From: Coprosoma sp963632935
GTDB lineage: Bacteria; Bacillota_I; Bacilli_A; RF39; UBA660
Assembly: GCA_963632935.1 (NCBI GenBank)
Contig: CAVGWA010000022.1
Coordinates: forward strand, 1-19,515
Reading direction: 5' to 3'
Length of the DNA stretch: 19,515 nt
The notes beneath the pieces are model-generated. The model was not told the origin of the DNA. It was given only the letters and a program-made list of their open reading frames with translations, and made no database searches. This document shows, one piece after another, positions 13,781-19,515 of the stretch. How positions within the stretch are numbered: the first letter of the stretch is position 1; the number at the start of each line of letters is the position of its first letter. Made by a program: the position numbers and the translations under genes.

Positions 13781-14284
13781 TTATAATTCCTCCACTTTTT
13801 TACCACGTAACTTAGCTACTTCTTCAGCAGTTCTTTGTTGCTTTAAAGCATCTAAAGTAGCATATGCCATGTTAATCTTTGTGCTAGATCCAAGTGATTT
13901 AGATAAAATATCCTTAACACCAGCTAATTCTAATACAGCTCTAACTGGTCCACCAGCTTTAACTCCAGTACCTTTAGAAGCAGGTTTTAATAAAACTTTA
14001 CTAGCTCCTCTTCTTCCAGTAGCTTCATGTGGGATAGTATTGCCACCAACAATGGCAACATTAGTAATGTTTTTAGTAGCTGCAGCAACAGCTTTTTTAA
14101 TAGCAGTTGGTACTTCGGCAGCCTTACCAGAACCGATACCAACTCGTCCTTTACGATCACCAACAACAGCAGTTGCAGCAAAACGTAATTGACGACCACC
14201 TTTAGTTACCTTTGTAACTCTACCGATACTGATAACTTCTTCGTCATACAATTTTGGACGGGGTTCTCTTCTTTTTGTTTCCAC
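13781..14284 (-). CDS. rpsE: 30S ribosomal protein S5
   Basis: S5 helps decoding accuracy and mRNA helicase activity at the entry channel. The 167-residue product has the N-terminal double-stranded RNA-binding-like part (EEVISIGRVTKVTKGGRQLRF) and the C-terminal part with TNVAIVGGNTIPHEATGRRGASKVLLKPAS. The start codon is GTG at 14284, with AGGAGGG upstream. It lies 14 nt after rplR. Confidence 0.98.
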   Translation of the reverse strand: METKRREPRPKLYDEEVISIGRVTKVTKGGRQLRFAATAVVGDRKGRVGIGSGKAAEVPTAIKKAVAAATKNITNVAIVGGNTIPHEATGRRGASKVLLKPASKGTGVKAGGPVRAVLELAGVKDILSKSLGSSTKINMAYATLDALKQQRTAEEVAKLRGKKVEEL

Positions 14285-14298
14285 TATTTTCCCTCCTT

Positions 14299-14661
14299 TT
14301 AGAATTCTAAACCATTTTCACGTGCTGCTTCAGCTAAAGCCTTAACACGACCATGGTATAAGTATCCGCCTCTGTCGAATACAACATTTTTAATTTTAGC
14401 ATTTTTAGCTCTTTTAGCAAGTAATTCGCCAACTTTTTTAGCTGCTTCAACGTTACCACCATTATCTAGTTTTAACTCTTTATCAATTGAAGAAGCAGAA
14501 ACTAAAGTTACACCTTTAGAATCATCGATAATCTGTGCGAAAATATTGCTATTAGAACGAAACACATTAAGTCTTGGTGTTTCACTAGTTCCAGCTAATT
14601 TATTTCTAACTCTAGTATGTCTAGCTTGACGTACTTCATTACGATTAACTTTCTTTATCAT
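14299..14661 (-). CDS. rplR: 50S ribosomal protein L18
   Basis: L18 binds 5S rRNA together with L5. The 120-residue product shows ARHTRVRNKLAGTSETPRLNVFRSN and the C-terminal VVFDRGGYLYHGRVKALAEAARENGLEF, both hallmarks. A GGAAGAAGAG ribosome site precedes the ATG. It follows rplF by 20 nt. Confidence 0.98.
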   Translation of the reverse strand: MIKKVNRNEVRQARHTRVRNKLAGTSETPRLNVFRSNSNIFAQIIDDSKGVTLVSASSIDKELKLDNGGNVEAAKKVGELLAKRAKNAKIKNVVFDRGGYLYHGRVKALAEAARENGLEF

Positions 14662-14681
14662 AATCTCTTCTTCCTTTCTAA

Positions 14682-15212
14682 TTAAGCAGCTTTCTTACCA
14701 ACTTTTTTGATGATATGTTCATCTTGATAACGAATACCCTTACCTTTATATGGTTCAGGTTTTCTAATTTTTCTAACATTAGCAGCAAATTCACCAACTA
14801 ATTGTTTATCACACCCTTTAATAACAAGTTCTGTATTACTAGGGCATTCTGCTGTAAGTCCAGCAGGAACTTCAAGAATAACAGGATGAGAATATCCAGC
14901 AGTTACTGTTAATTTATTACCAGCAACATTAAAACGATAACCTACACCAACTGTTTCTAATTTCTTTTCAAAACCATCAGTTACACCGATAAGCATATTA
15001 CTAATATTAGCATTAGCTGTACCGTGAAAGTTCTTAAAAGCATCACTTTTTCTTGTAACTACAAGTTCACTATCTTTAATTTCGACAGCAATATTTTTAT
15101 TAATTTCAGTAGAAAGTTCACCCTTAGGTCCTTTAACTGTAACAACATTACCATCAGTAGTTACTGTAACATTTGCAGGTATTGAAAGTACTCTGTTTCC
15201 TATACGACTCAT
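14682..15212 (-). CDS. rplF: 50S ribosomal protein L6
   Basis: L6 lies near the factor-binding site and the sarcin-ricin loop. The product of 176 residues opens MSRIGNRVLSIPANVTV and has the C-terminal RKPEPYKGKGIRYQDEHIIKKVGK. It is of normal length. Two homologous L6 domains are expected, and both are covered. GAAAGGAG precedes the ATG. Confidence 0.98.
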   Translation of the reverse strand: MSRIGNRVLSIPANVTVTTDGNVVTVKGPKGELSTEINKNIAVEIKDSELVVTRKSDAFKNFHGTANANISNMLIGVTDGFEKKLETVGVGYRFNVAGNKLTVTAGYSHPVILEVPAGLTAECPSNTELVIKGCDKQLVGEFAANVRKIRKPEPYKGKGIRYQDEHIIKKVGKKAA

Positions 15213-15228
15213 ATAAACTTTCTCCTTT

Positions 15229-15624
15229 CTACCAAACGTAAGCTAACACTTCGCCACCTAGTGATTTCTTCTTAGCATCTCTACCAGTCATAACACCTTC
15301 TGATGTAGAAACGATAGCGATTCCTAATCCATTTAAAACACTTGGAATTTCTGAAGCACCAGCATAAACACGTAAACCTGGTTTAGAAATTCTTTTAAGG
15401 CCTGTGATAACTCTTTGTTTCTTAACATATTTTAAAGTCAAAACGATTTTCTTTTCTTTTTCGCCTTCACTTACTTTATAATTTGCAATAAAACCTTCTT
15501 CTTTTAAAATTCTAGCAATTTCTTCCTTCATTTTAGAAGATGGCATTTCAACTTCTTTATATCTTAATTGATTTGCATTACGGATTCTCGTAAGCATATC
15601 AGCTATTGGATCTGATACTACCAT
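15229..15624 (-). CDS. rpsH: 30S ribosomal protein S8
   Basis: S8 binds the central domain of 16S rRNA early in assembly and in many bacteria also represses the spc operon. The 131-residue product opens MVVSDPIADMLTRIRNANQ and ends with the IVSTSEGVMTGRDAKKKSLGGEVLAYVW tail. I could not identify a translational operator in this stretch. It lies 16 nt after the S14 gene. Confidence 0.98.
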   Translation of the reverse strand: MVVSDPIADMLTRIRNANQLRYKEVEMPSSKMKEEIARILKEEGFIANYKVSEGEKEKKIVLTLKYVKKQRVITGLKRISKPGLRVYAGASEIPSVLNGLGIAIVSTSEGVMTGRDAKKKSLGGEVLAYVW

Positions 15625-15640
15625 ATTTAATCCTCCCTTC

Positions 15641-15826
15641 TTACCAACTTGATTTTGTAATTCCAGGTATTTGTCCTTTATAAGCTAATTCCCTAAAGCA
15701 AATACGGCAAATTCCATATTTTTTAAGTACTGAATGTGGTCTTCCACAAATTTTACATCTAGTATATTTACGTACTTTGAATTTAGGCTCACGATTAGCT
15801 TTGACAATCATACTTTTTTTTGCCAT
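15641..15826 (-). CDS. rpsN: 30S ribosomal protein S14, zinc-binding type Z
   Basis: A 61-residue S14 in the head of the small subunit, also called RpsZ. The zinc ribbon is complete: C24 and C27 (CKICGRPH) and C40 and C43 (CRICFRE). The short length and cysteines set it apart from the longer zinc-free form. Position between rplE and rpsH is canonical for Gram-positive bacteria. AGGAGG precedes the ATG. Confidence 0.98.
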   Translation of the reverse strand: MAKKSMIVKANREPKFKVRKYTRCKICGRPHSVLKKYGICRICFRELAYKGQIPGITKSSW

Positions 15827-15843
15827 AATTTCCTCCTAATTCA

Positions 15844-16383
15844 TTATTTTCTAAAAGGCATTCCGAAGCCTTTTAATAAGTCTAAAGCTTCTTCATTGGT
15901 TTTGGCTGTTGTAACAAATACAATATCCATTCCGCGTACTTTAACAACTTTATCATAATCTATTTCTGAGAAAATTAATTGTTCAGTAAGTCCTAAAGTA
16001 TAGTTACCTCTACCATCAAATGATTTTGGACTAATTCCTCTAAAATCACGAACACGAGGTAATGTAATACTAATTAATTTATCTAAAAAGTTATACATAT
16101 TTTCTCCTCTTAAAGTAACTTTACAACCAATTCCTTGGCCTTCACGAACTTTAAAGTTTGCAACTGCTTTTTTAGCTTTAGTAACAATAGGTTGTTGACC
16201 AGTAATTACTTTTAAATCAGCAACTGCAGCTTCTAACAATTTACTATTACTTGTTGCATCACCAACACCCATATTAACAACAATTTTGTCAAGTTTAGGT
16301 ATTGCCATTGTACTTTCATAATTATATTTTTCTCTTAAACTAGGTACGATTTCCTTATTATACTTTTCTTGTAGGCGGTTCAT
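15844..16383 (-). CDS. rplE: 50S ribosomal protein L5
   Basis: L5 binds 5S rRNA and contacts S13 and P-site tRNA in the central protuberance. The product shows NRLQEKYNKEIVPSL at the start, then KLDKIVVNMGVGDA and RGMDIVFVTTAKTNEEA near the end. I use the ATG at 16383, which has AAAGGAGGG upstream and gives the usual 179 residues. A longer in-frame start at 16419 would overlap rplX. Confidence 0.98.
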   Translation of the reverse strand: MNRLQEKYNKEIVPSLREKYNYESTMAIPKLDKIVVNMGVGDATSNSKLLEAAVADLKVITGQQPIVTKAKKAVANFKVREGQGIGCKVTLRGENMYNFLDKLISITLPRVRDFRGISPKSFDGRGNYTLGLTEQLIFSEIDYDKVVKVRGMDIVFVTTAKTNEEALDLLKGFGMPFRK

Positions 16384-16402
16384 AGATACCCTCCTTTCAG
16401 GT

Positions 16403-16711
16403 TTAGTCAAATTTTTCATTTGATTTCTTTGACACTCTTATTTTTTTTCCATCTTTATTTGTAGTGTATCCGATTTTTGTACCCTTTTTAGTTTTAGGGT
16501 CAAGCATCATTACATTAGAAACATGAATAGGTGCTTCTACCTCAGCAATCCTACCATTTTCACCACCGTTTGGTTTAATATGTTTTTTAACAATATTAAC
16601 GCCTTCAACGATGACTTTGTTATCATTTCTCAAAGTTTTGGTAACAACGCCTTCTTTACCTTTATCTTTACCAGCGATAACTACAACTTTGTCTCCTTGT
16701 TTTATCTTCAT
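16403..16711 (-). CDS. rplX: 50S ribosomal protein L24
   Basis: L24 is an assembly initiator at the tunnel exit. The product of 102 residues has the KOW motif at the N-terminus (GDKVVVIAGKDKGKEGVV) and the NIVKKHIKPN segment. It lies 19 nt after rplN. GGAGG precedes the ATG. Confidence 0.98.
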   Translation of the reverse strand: MKIKQGDKVVVIAGKDKGKEGVVTKTLRNDNKVIVEGVNIVKKHIKPNGGENGRIAEVEAPIHVSNVMMLDPKTKKGTKIGYTTNKDGKKIRVSKKSNEKFD

Positions 16712-16730
16712 ATTATTTCCTCCAAACGAT

Positions 16731-17099
16731 TTATAATACCTCTTTAGCTAGTGAGGCAATCTTTAAATATCCATCTTCTCTTATCTCACGAGCTACTGGT
16801 CCAAATACACGTGTTCCAACCGGTGTCTTATCATCTTTAATTAAAATGCATGCATTATCATCAAATTTAATATAAGACCCGTCTTCTCTTCTAACTCCAC
16901 GTCTAGTTCTTACAACAACAGCTTTAACAACTTTACCTTCTGAAACTTGTCCATTAGGTGTTGCTTTTTTAACTGTACCTACAACTATATCTCCAATATT
17001 GCCAGTTTTAACTTTACTTCCGCCAAGTACTCTAATTACTAAAAGTTCACGAGCACCAGAGTTATCAGCTACTTTTAAACGGCTTTCTTGTTGAATCAT
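16731..17099 (-). CDS. rplN: 50S ribosomal protein L14
   Basis: L14 forms intersubunit bridges with 16S rRNA. The 122-residue product opens MIQQESRLKVADNSGARELL and ends with IASLAKEVL. Conserved GGSKVKTGNIGDIVVGTVK is present. Spacing to rpsQ is 24 nt, with GGAGG before the ATG. Confidence 0.98.
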   Translation of the reverse strand: MIQQESRLKVADNSGARELLVIRVLGGSKVKTGNIGDIVVGTVKKATPNGQVSEGKVVKAVVVRTRRGVRREDGSYIKFDDNACILIKDDKTPVGTRVFGPVAREIREDGYLKIASLAKEVL

Positions 17100-17123
17100 A
17101 TATTAAATCCTCCTTCCAGCTAG

Positions 17124-17381
17124 TTATAAAATAACTGCTTTCTCTACTATTTGTACTAAACGATAATGTTTTGATTTAGACATTGGTCTAGTTTCTGCAA
17201 TCCTAACTTTATCGCCAACTTTTGCTTCGTTATGTTCATCATGAACTGCGTATTTTTTAGAATACATAGCTCTTTTACCATACTTTTTATCCATAATGTA
17301 AGTTTCAACTAAAACTGTAATAGTTTTATCGTTTTTAGCACTTACAACTTTACCAACTAATTCTCTTTTAATATTTTCCAT
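17124..17381 (-). CDS. rpsQ: 30S ribosomal protein S17
   Basis: An OB-fold primary binding protein of 16S rRNA. The 85 residues include GKVVSAKNDKTITVLVE, the HDEHNEAKVGDKVRIAETRPMSKSKHYRLVQIVE core and a short tail. It is 8 nt from rpmC, with AGGAGG before the ATG. Confidence 0.98.
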   Translation of the reverse strand: MENIKRELVGKVVSAKNDKTITVLVETYIMDKKYGKRAMYSKKYAVHDEHNEAKVGDKVRIAETRPMSKSKHYRLVQIVEKAVIL

Positions 17382-17389
17382 AAATCCTC

Positions 17390-17584
17390 CTAGTCTTGTA
17401 ATTCACGTTCGCGTAGAATAGTTTTCATTCTAGCTACAGCCTTTCTTAATTCATTAATTCTAGCTGGTTTCTCAAGACTACCAGTAGCTTGGCTAAAACG
17501 TAAATTAAAAAGTTCTGCTTTAGTTTCATCAATTTTTTTAACTAATTCTTCATTACTTAATTCTCTAAGTTCATTAATTTTCAT
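17390..17584 (-). CDS. rpmC: 50S ribosomal protein L29
   Basis: L29 stands at the tunnel exit, near L23, where trigger factor and SRP dock. The 64-residue product reads MKINELRELSNEELVKKI, with the family NLRFSQATGSLEKPARI core. The ATG at 17584 has GGTGAGG upstream. An in-frame GTG at 17596 would add four residues. It overlaps the end of rplP by 11 nt. Confidence 0.97.
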   Translation of the reverse strand: MKINELRELSNEELVKKIDETKAELFNLRFSQATGSLEKPARINELRKAVARMKTILRERELQD

Positions 17585-18005
17585 TTGCCTCACCACTTTC
17601 TTTTTTTACAAATTTACATTTAATTGGTAATTTATGCATAGCAAGTCTGAATGCTTCTCTAGCAACTTCTTCACTAACATCGGCAATTTCGAACATAACT
17701 TTTCCTTTTTTAACAACTGCTACCCATTTATCTGGAGTACCTTTACCTTTACCTTGACGCATTCCGATACCTTTAGCAGTTAAAGATAAATGTGGGAAAA
17801 TATTAATCCATACTTTACCACCACGTTTCATGTAACGAGTCATCGCTACACGAGCAGCTTCAATTTGTTGTTGGCTAATCCAAGCACCTTCCATGGCTTG
17901 TAATCCATATTCACCAAATGAAACTTTTCTATTTCCGCGAGCTTCACCTTCATAAGATAAACGGTGAGGACGACGATACTTAGTTCTTTTTGGAATAACT
18001 GCCAT
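17574..18005 (-). CDS. rplP: 50S ribosomal protein L16
   Basis: L16 helps place A-site tRNA and is close to the peptidyl transferase centre. The product of 143 residues has PKRTKYRRPHR, the VSFGEYGLQAMEGAWIS segment and GMRQGKGKGTPDKWVAVVKKGK. The ATG at 18005 has GGAGGT 7 nt upstream and lies 26 nt inside rpsC, so the two are read in overlapping frames. Confidence 0.97.
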   Translation of the reverse strand: MAVIPKRTKYRRPHRLSYEGEARGNRKVSFGEYGLQAMEGAWISQQQIEAARVAMTRYMKRGGKVWINIFPHLSLTAKGIGMRQGKGKGTPDKWVAVVKKGKVMFEIADVSEEVAREAFRLAMHKLPIKCKFVKKESGEANEN

Positions 18006-18690
18006 TGTCCTTACCTCCCTTAGCTCTAACAGGTCTGTTTTCTTTTTCAGCTTTTACACCGTTTCCAAGAATTTCACCTTTATAAATCCATACTTTTACA
18101 CCAATTTTACCATAAATAGTATCAGCTTCTTTCAAAGCATAATCAATATTAGCTCTTAAAGTATGACGAGGAACTTTACCTTCAGTATAACCTTCTCCTC
18201 TTGCAATTTCAGCACCGTTTAATCTACCAGACACTAAAGTTTTAACTCCTTTAGCTCCTGATTTCATAACATTTCTTATAGCTTTCTTTTGAGCAATTTT
18301 ATAAGAAACACGGTTTTCAATTTGATGAGCGATATTTTCAGCAACTAGCGCAGCCACTAAATTAGGGTTTTTAATTTCCTTAATTGAAATGTGAACATCT
18401 TCGCCAGTTAATTTATCAAGCTCTTTTTTAAGTTTTTCAATTTCATCTCCGCCATGACCAATTACCACACCAGGTTTAGCTGTATTTATGATAACTTCAG
18501 TCTTATCAGCAGTTCTTTCAATAAGAATACTTGCGATAGCGGCGTCTTTTAATTTTTTATCCAAAAAATTACGGATTTTATAGTCGTTATTCAAGAATTT
18601 AGCAAAATCTTGGTTACCAGCATACCACTTAGATTCCCAAGTTTTATTAATGCCAATTCTAAGTCCGACTGGACTAACTTTTTGACCCAT
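17980..18690 (-). CDS. rpsC: 30S ribosomal protein S3
   Basis: S3 lines the mRNA entry channel. The product of 236 residues opens MGQKVSPVGLRIGINKTWES. Its type II KH domain has the GHGG loop (78-81) in PGVVIGHGGDEIEKL. The C-terminal domain includes the ARGEGYTEGKVPRHTLRANIDYA stretch. It is longer than the common ~218 residues through a Lys/Gly/Asn-rich tail, and that tail is what overlaps rplP. Confidence 0.98.
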   Translation of the reverse strand: MGQKVSPVGLRIGINKTWESKWYAGNQDFAKFLNNDYKIRNFLDKKLKDAAIASILIERTADKTEVIINTAKPGVVIGHGGDEIEKLKKELDKLTGEDVHISIKEIKNPNLVAALVAENIAHQIENRVSYKIAQKKAIRNVMKSGAKGVKTLVSGRLNGAEIARGEGYTEGKVPRHTLRANIDYALKEADTIYGKIGVKVWIYKGEILGNGVKAEKENRPVRAKGGKDNGSYSKKN

Positions 18691-18707
18691 CTTATACCCT
18701 CCTTCGC

Positions 18708-19043
18708 TTAATTTCTTTCACTTACAACCACTGTAACATGGCTTGATCTTTTTAATATTGGTTTAGGGCTACCTTTTGCACCAGCACGTCCTCTTTTTAA
18801 AGTTTTGCTTTCATTAACATAAGCTTCACTTACATAAAGATTTTCTTTATTTAATTCTAAATTATTTTCCGCATTAGCTACAGCAGATTTTAAAACCTTG
18901 CGAATAACATTAGCAGCGTCTTTATTTAAATTTGCTAAAATTATGTCAGCTTCTGTAACGTCTTTACCACGAATTAAATCAATTGATAAACGCATTTTTC
19001 TAGGTGAAATTCTAATATCTTTAGCAATTGCTTTAGCTTCCAT
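18708..19043 (-). CDS. rplV: 50S ribosomal protein L22
   Basis: L22 lines the nascent-peptide tunnel with its long beta hairpin. The 111-residue product has ISPRKMRLSIDLIRGKDV at the N-terminus, VYVNE-like YVNESKTLKRGRAGAKG in the hairpin, and ends with HVTVVVSERN. It sits 18 nt after rpsS and 17 nt before rpsC. Confidence 0.98.
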   Translation of the reverse strand: MEAKAIAKDIRISPRKMRLSIDLIRGKDVTEADIILANLNKDAANVIRKVLKSAVANAENNLELNKENLYVSEAYVNESKTLKRGRAGAKGSPKPILKRSSHVTVVVSERN

Positions 19044-19061
19044 TTATATCATCCTTTCCGG

Positions 19062-19334
19062 TTATTTTTTATTCTTATCGTCGCCATGACCACCAAATTT
19101 ACGTGTTAAGGCGAATTCTCCTAATTTATGTCCAACCATATCTTCTGTTACATAAACAGGAATAAATTCTTTACCATTATGTACAGCAAATGTGTGTCCA
19201 ACAAATACAGGATAAATTGTAGAACGGCGAGACCAAGTTTTTATAACTTCTTTTTTACCAGATTCATTTATTTTTTCAACCTTTTTCATCAAATAATCAT
19301 CGACAAAAGGCATTTTTTTAGCACTTCTAGCCAT
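19062..19334 (-). CDS. rpsS: 30S ribosomal protein S19
   Basis: S19 forms the head of the 30S subunit with S13. The 90-residue product opens MARSAKKMPFVDDYLMKKV and has TWSRRSTIYPVFVGHTFAVHNGKEFIPVYVTEDMVGHKLGEF, the diagnostic core. It lies 17 nt after rplB. Confidence 0.98.
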   Translation of the reverse strand: MARSAKKMPFVDDYLMKKVEKINESGKKEVIKTWSRRSTIYPVFVGHTFAVHNGKEFIPVYVTEDMVGHKLGEFALTRKFGGHGDDKNKK

Positions 19335-19351
19335 TTATAAGTCATCCTTTC

Positions 19352-19515
19352 TTATTTTTTTCTTGAGCGAACAATTAGTTTGCTTGAAGCTTTTTTCTTA
19401 TTACGAGTTTTAAAGCCAAGAGCTGGTTTACCCCAAGGTGTAACCGGATGTTTACGACCAACTGGAGCTCTACCTTCACCACCACCATGTGGGTGATCAT
19501 TAGGGTTCATAACAG
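19352..19515 (-). CDS. rplB: 50S ribosomal protein L2, C-terminal part only
   Basis: The last 54 codons of L2, a core 23S-binding protein needed for peptidyl transferase activity. The visible part reads VMNPNDHPHGGGEGRAPVGR, including the highly conserved HPHGGG, then TPWGKPALGFKTRNKKKAS and a basic tail to TAA at 19352. The N-terminal part is beyond the right window edge. Confidence 0.97.
   Translation of the reverse strand, partial: VMNPNDHPHGGGEGRAPVGRKHPVTPWGKPALGFKTRNKKKASSKLIVRSRKK

Noticed and set aside
13749..14192. Plus-strand open frame of 147 codons opposite rpsE
   Set aside because: It lies wholly against rpsE, with no promoter or ribosome site; Ala/Leu-rich composition reflects the other strand.

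Overview
The window reads as one contig end from an AT-rich, low-GC Gram-positive bacterium of the Bacilli / Mollicutes-like gut type. Three things support this: the Firmicutes gene order S10-spc-alpha, then EcfA, then TruA; the short zinc-binding S14; and strong AGGAGG-type ribosome binding sites. TGA is a normal stop, since map and the M14 peptidase gene end with it and Trp codons are TGG, so this is not the Mycoplasma code. I cannot name the species.

Right part (8232-19515, minus strand): a continuous ribosomal-protein superoperon, read from right to left: rplB (partial), rpsS, rplV, rpsC, rplP, rpmC, rpsQ, rplN, rplX, rplE, rpsN (type Z), rpsH, rplF, rplR, rpsE, rplO, secY, adk, map, infA, rpmJ, rpsM, rpsK, rpoA, rplQ. 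It ends in an intrinsic terminator overlapping the rplQ stop codon. rpmD (L30), usually between rpsE and rplO, is absent. Spacing is very tight, with several overlaps. The genes build the ribosome, the Sec channel, RNA polymerase alpha, IF-1, and the enzymes for adenylate balance and N-terminal Met removal.

Middle (3724-8231): a block not usually found between rplQ and the ecfA genes. It holds an unrecognised 450-aa protein, a convergent 152-aa plus-strand protein made of two similar repeats, a short-chain dehydrogenase, and a translationally coupled pair of probable muropeptide peptidases (M14 carboxypeptidase-like and VanY/M15B-like), both without signal peptides. Two back-to-back promoters drive the SDR gene and the 152-aa gene, and one bidirectional terminator separates the two convergent genes.

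Left part (1-3713): two overlapping ABC ATPase genes resembling ecfA1-ecfA2, both with eroded catalytic motifs, then truA. The usual ecfT is not between them. Past truA, where rplM-rpsI often follow, lies an IS1634-type transposase gene that runs off the left edge.

Most of the window is ordinary housekeeping. The parts worth attention are the degenerate EcfA pair without EcfT, the 450-aa protein with a possible RelE-like core and duplicated C-terminal module, the altered P-loop of adenylate kinase, and the inserted block. I found no CRISPR array, tRNA, rRNA or recognisable riboswitch.
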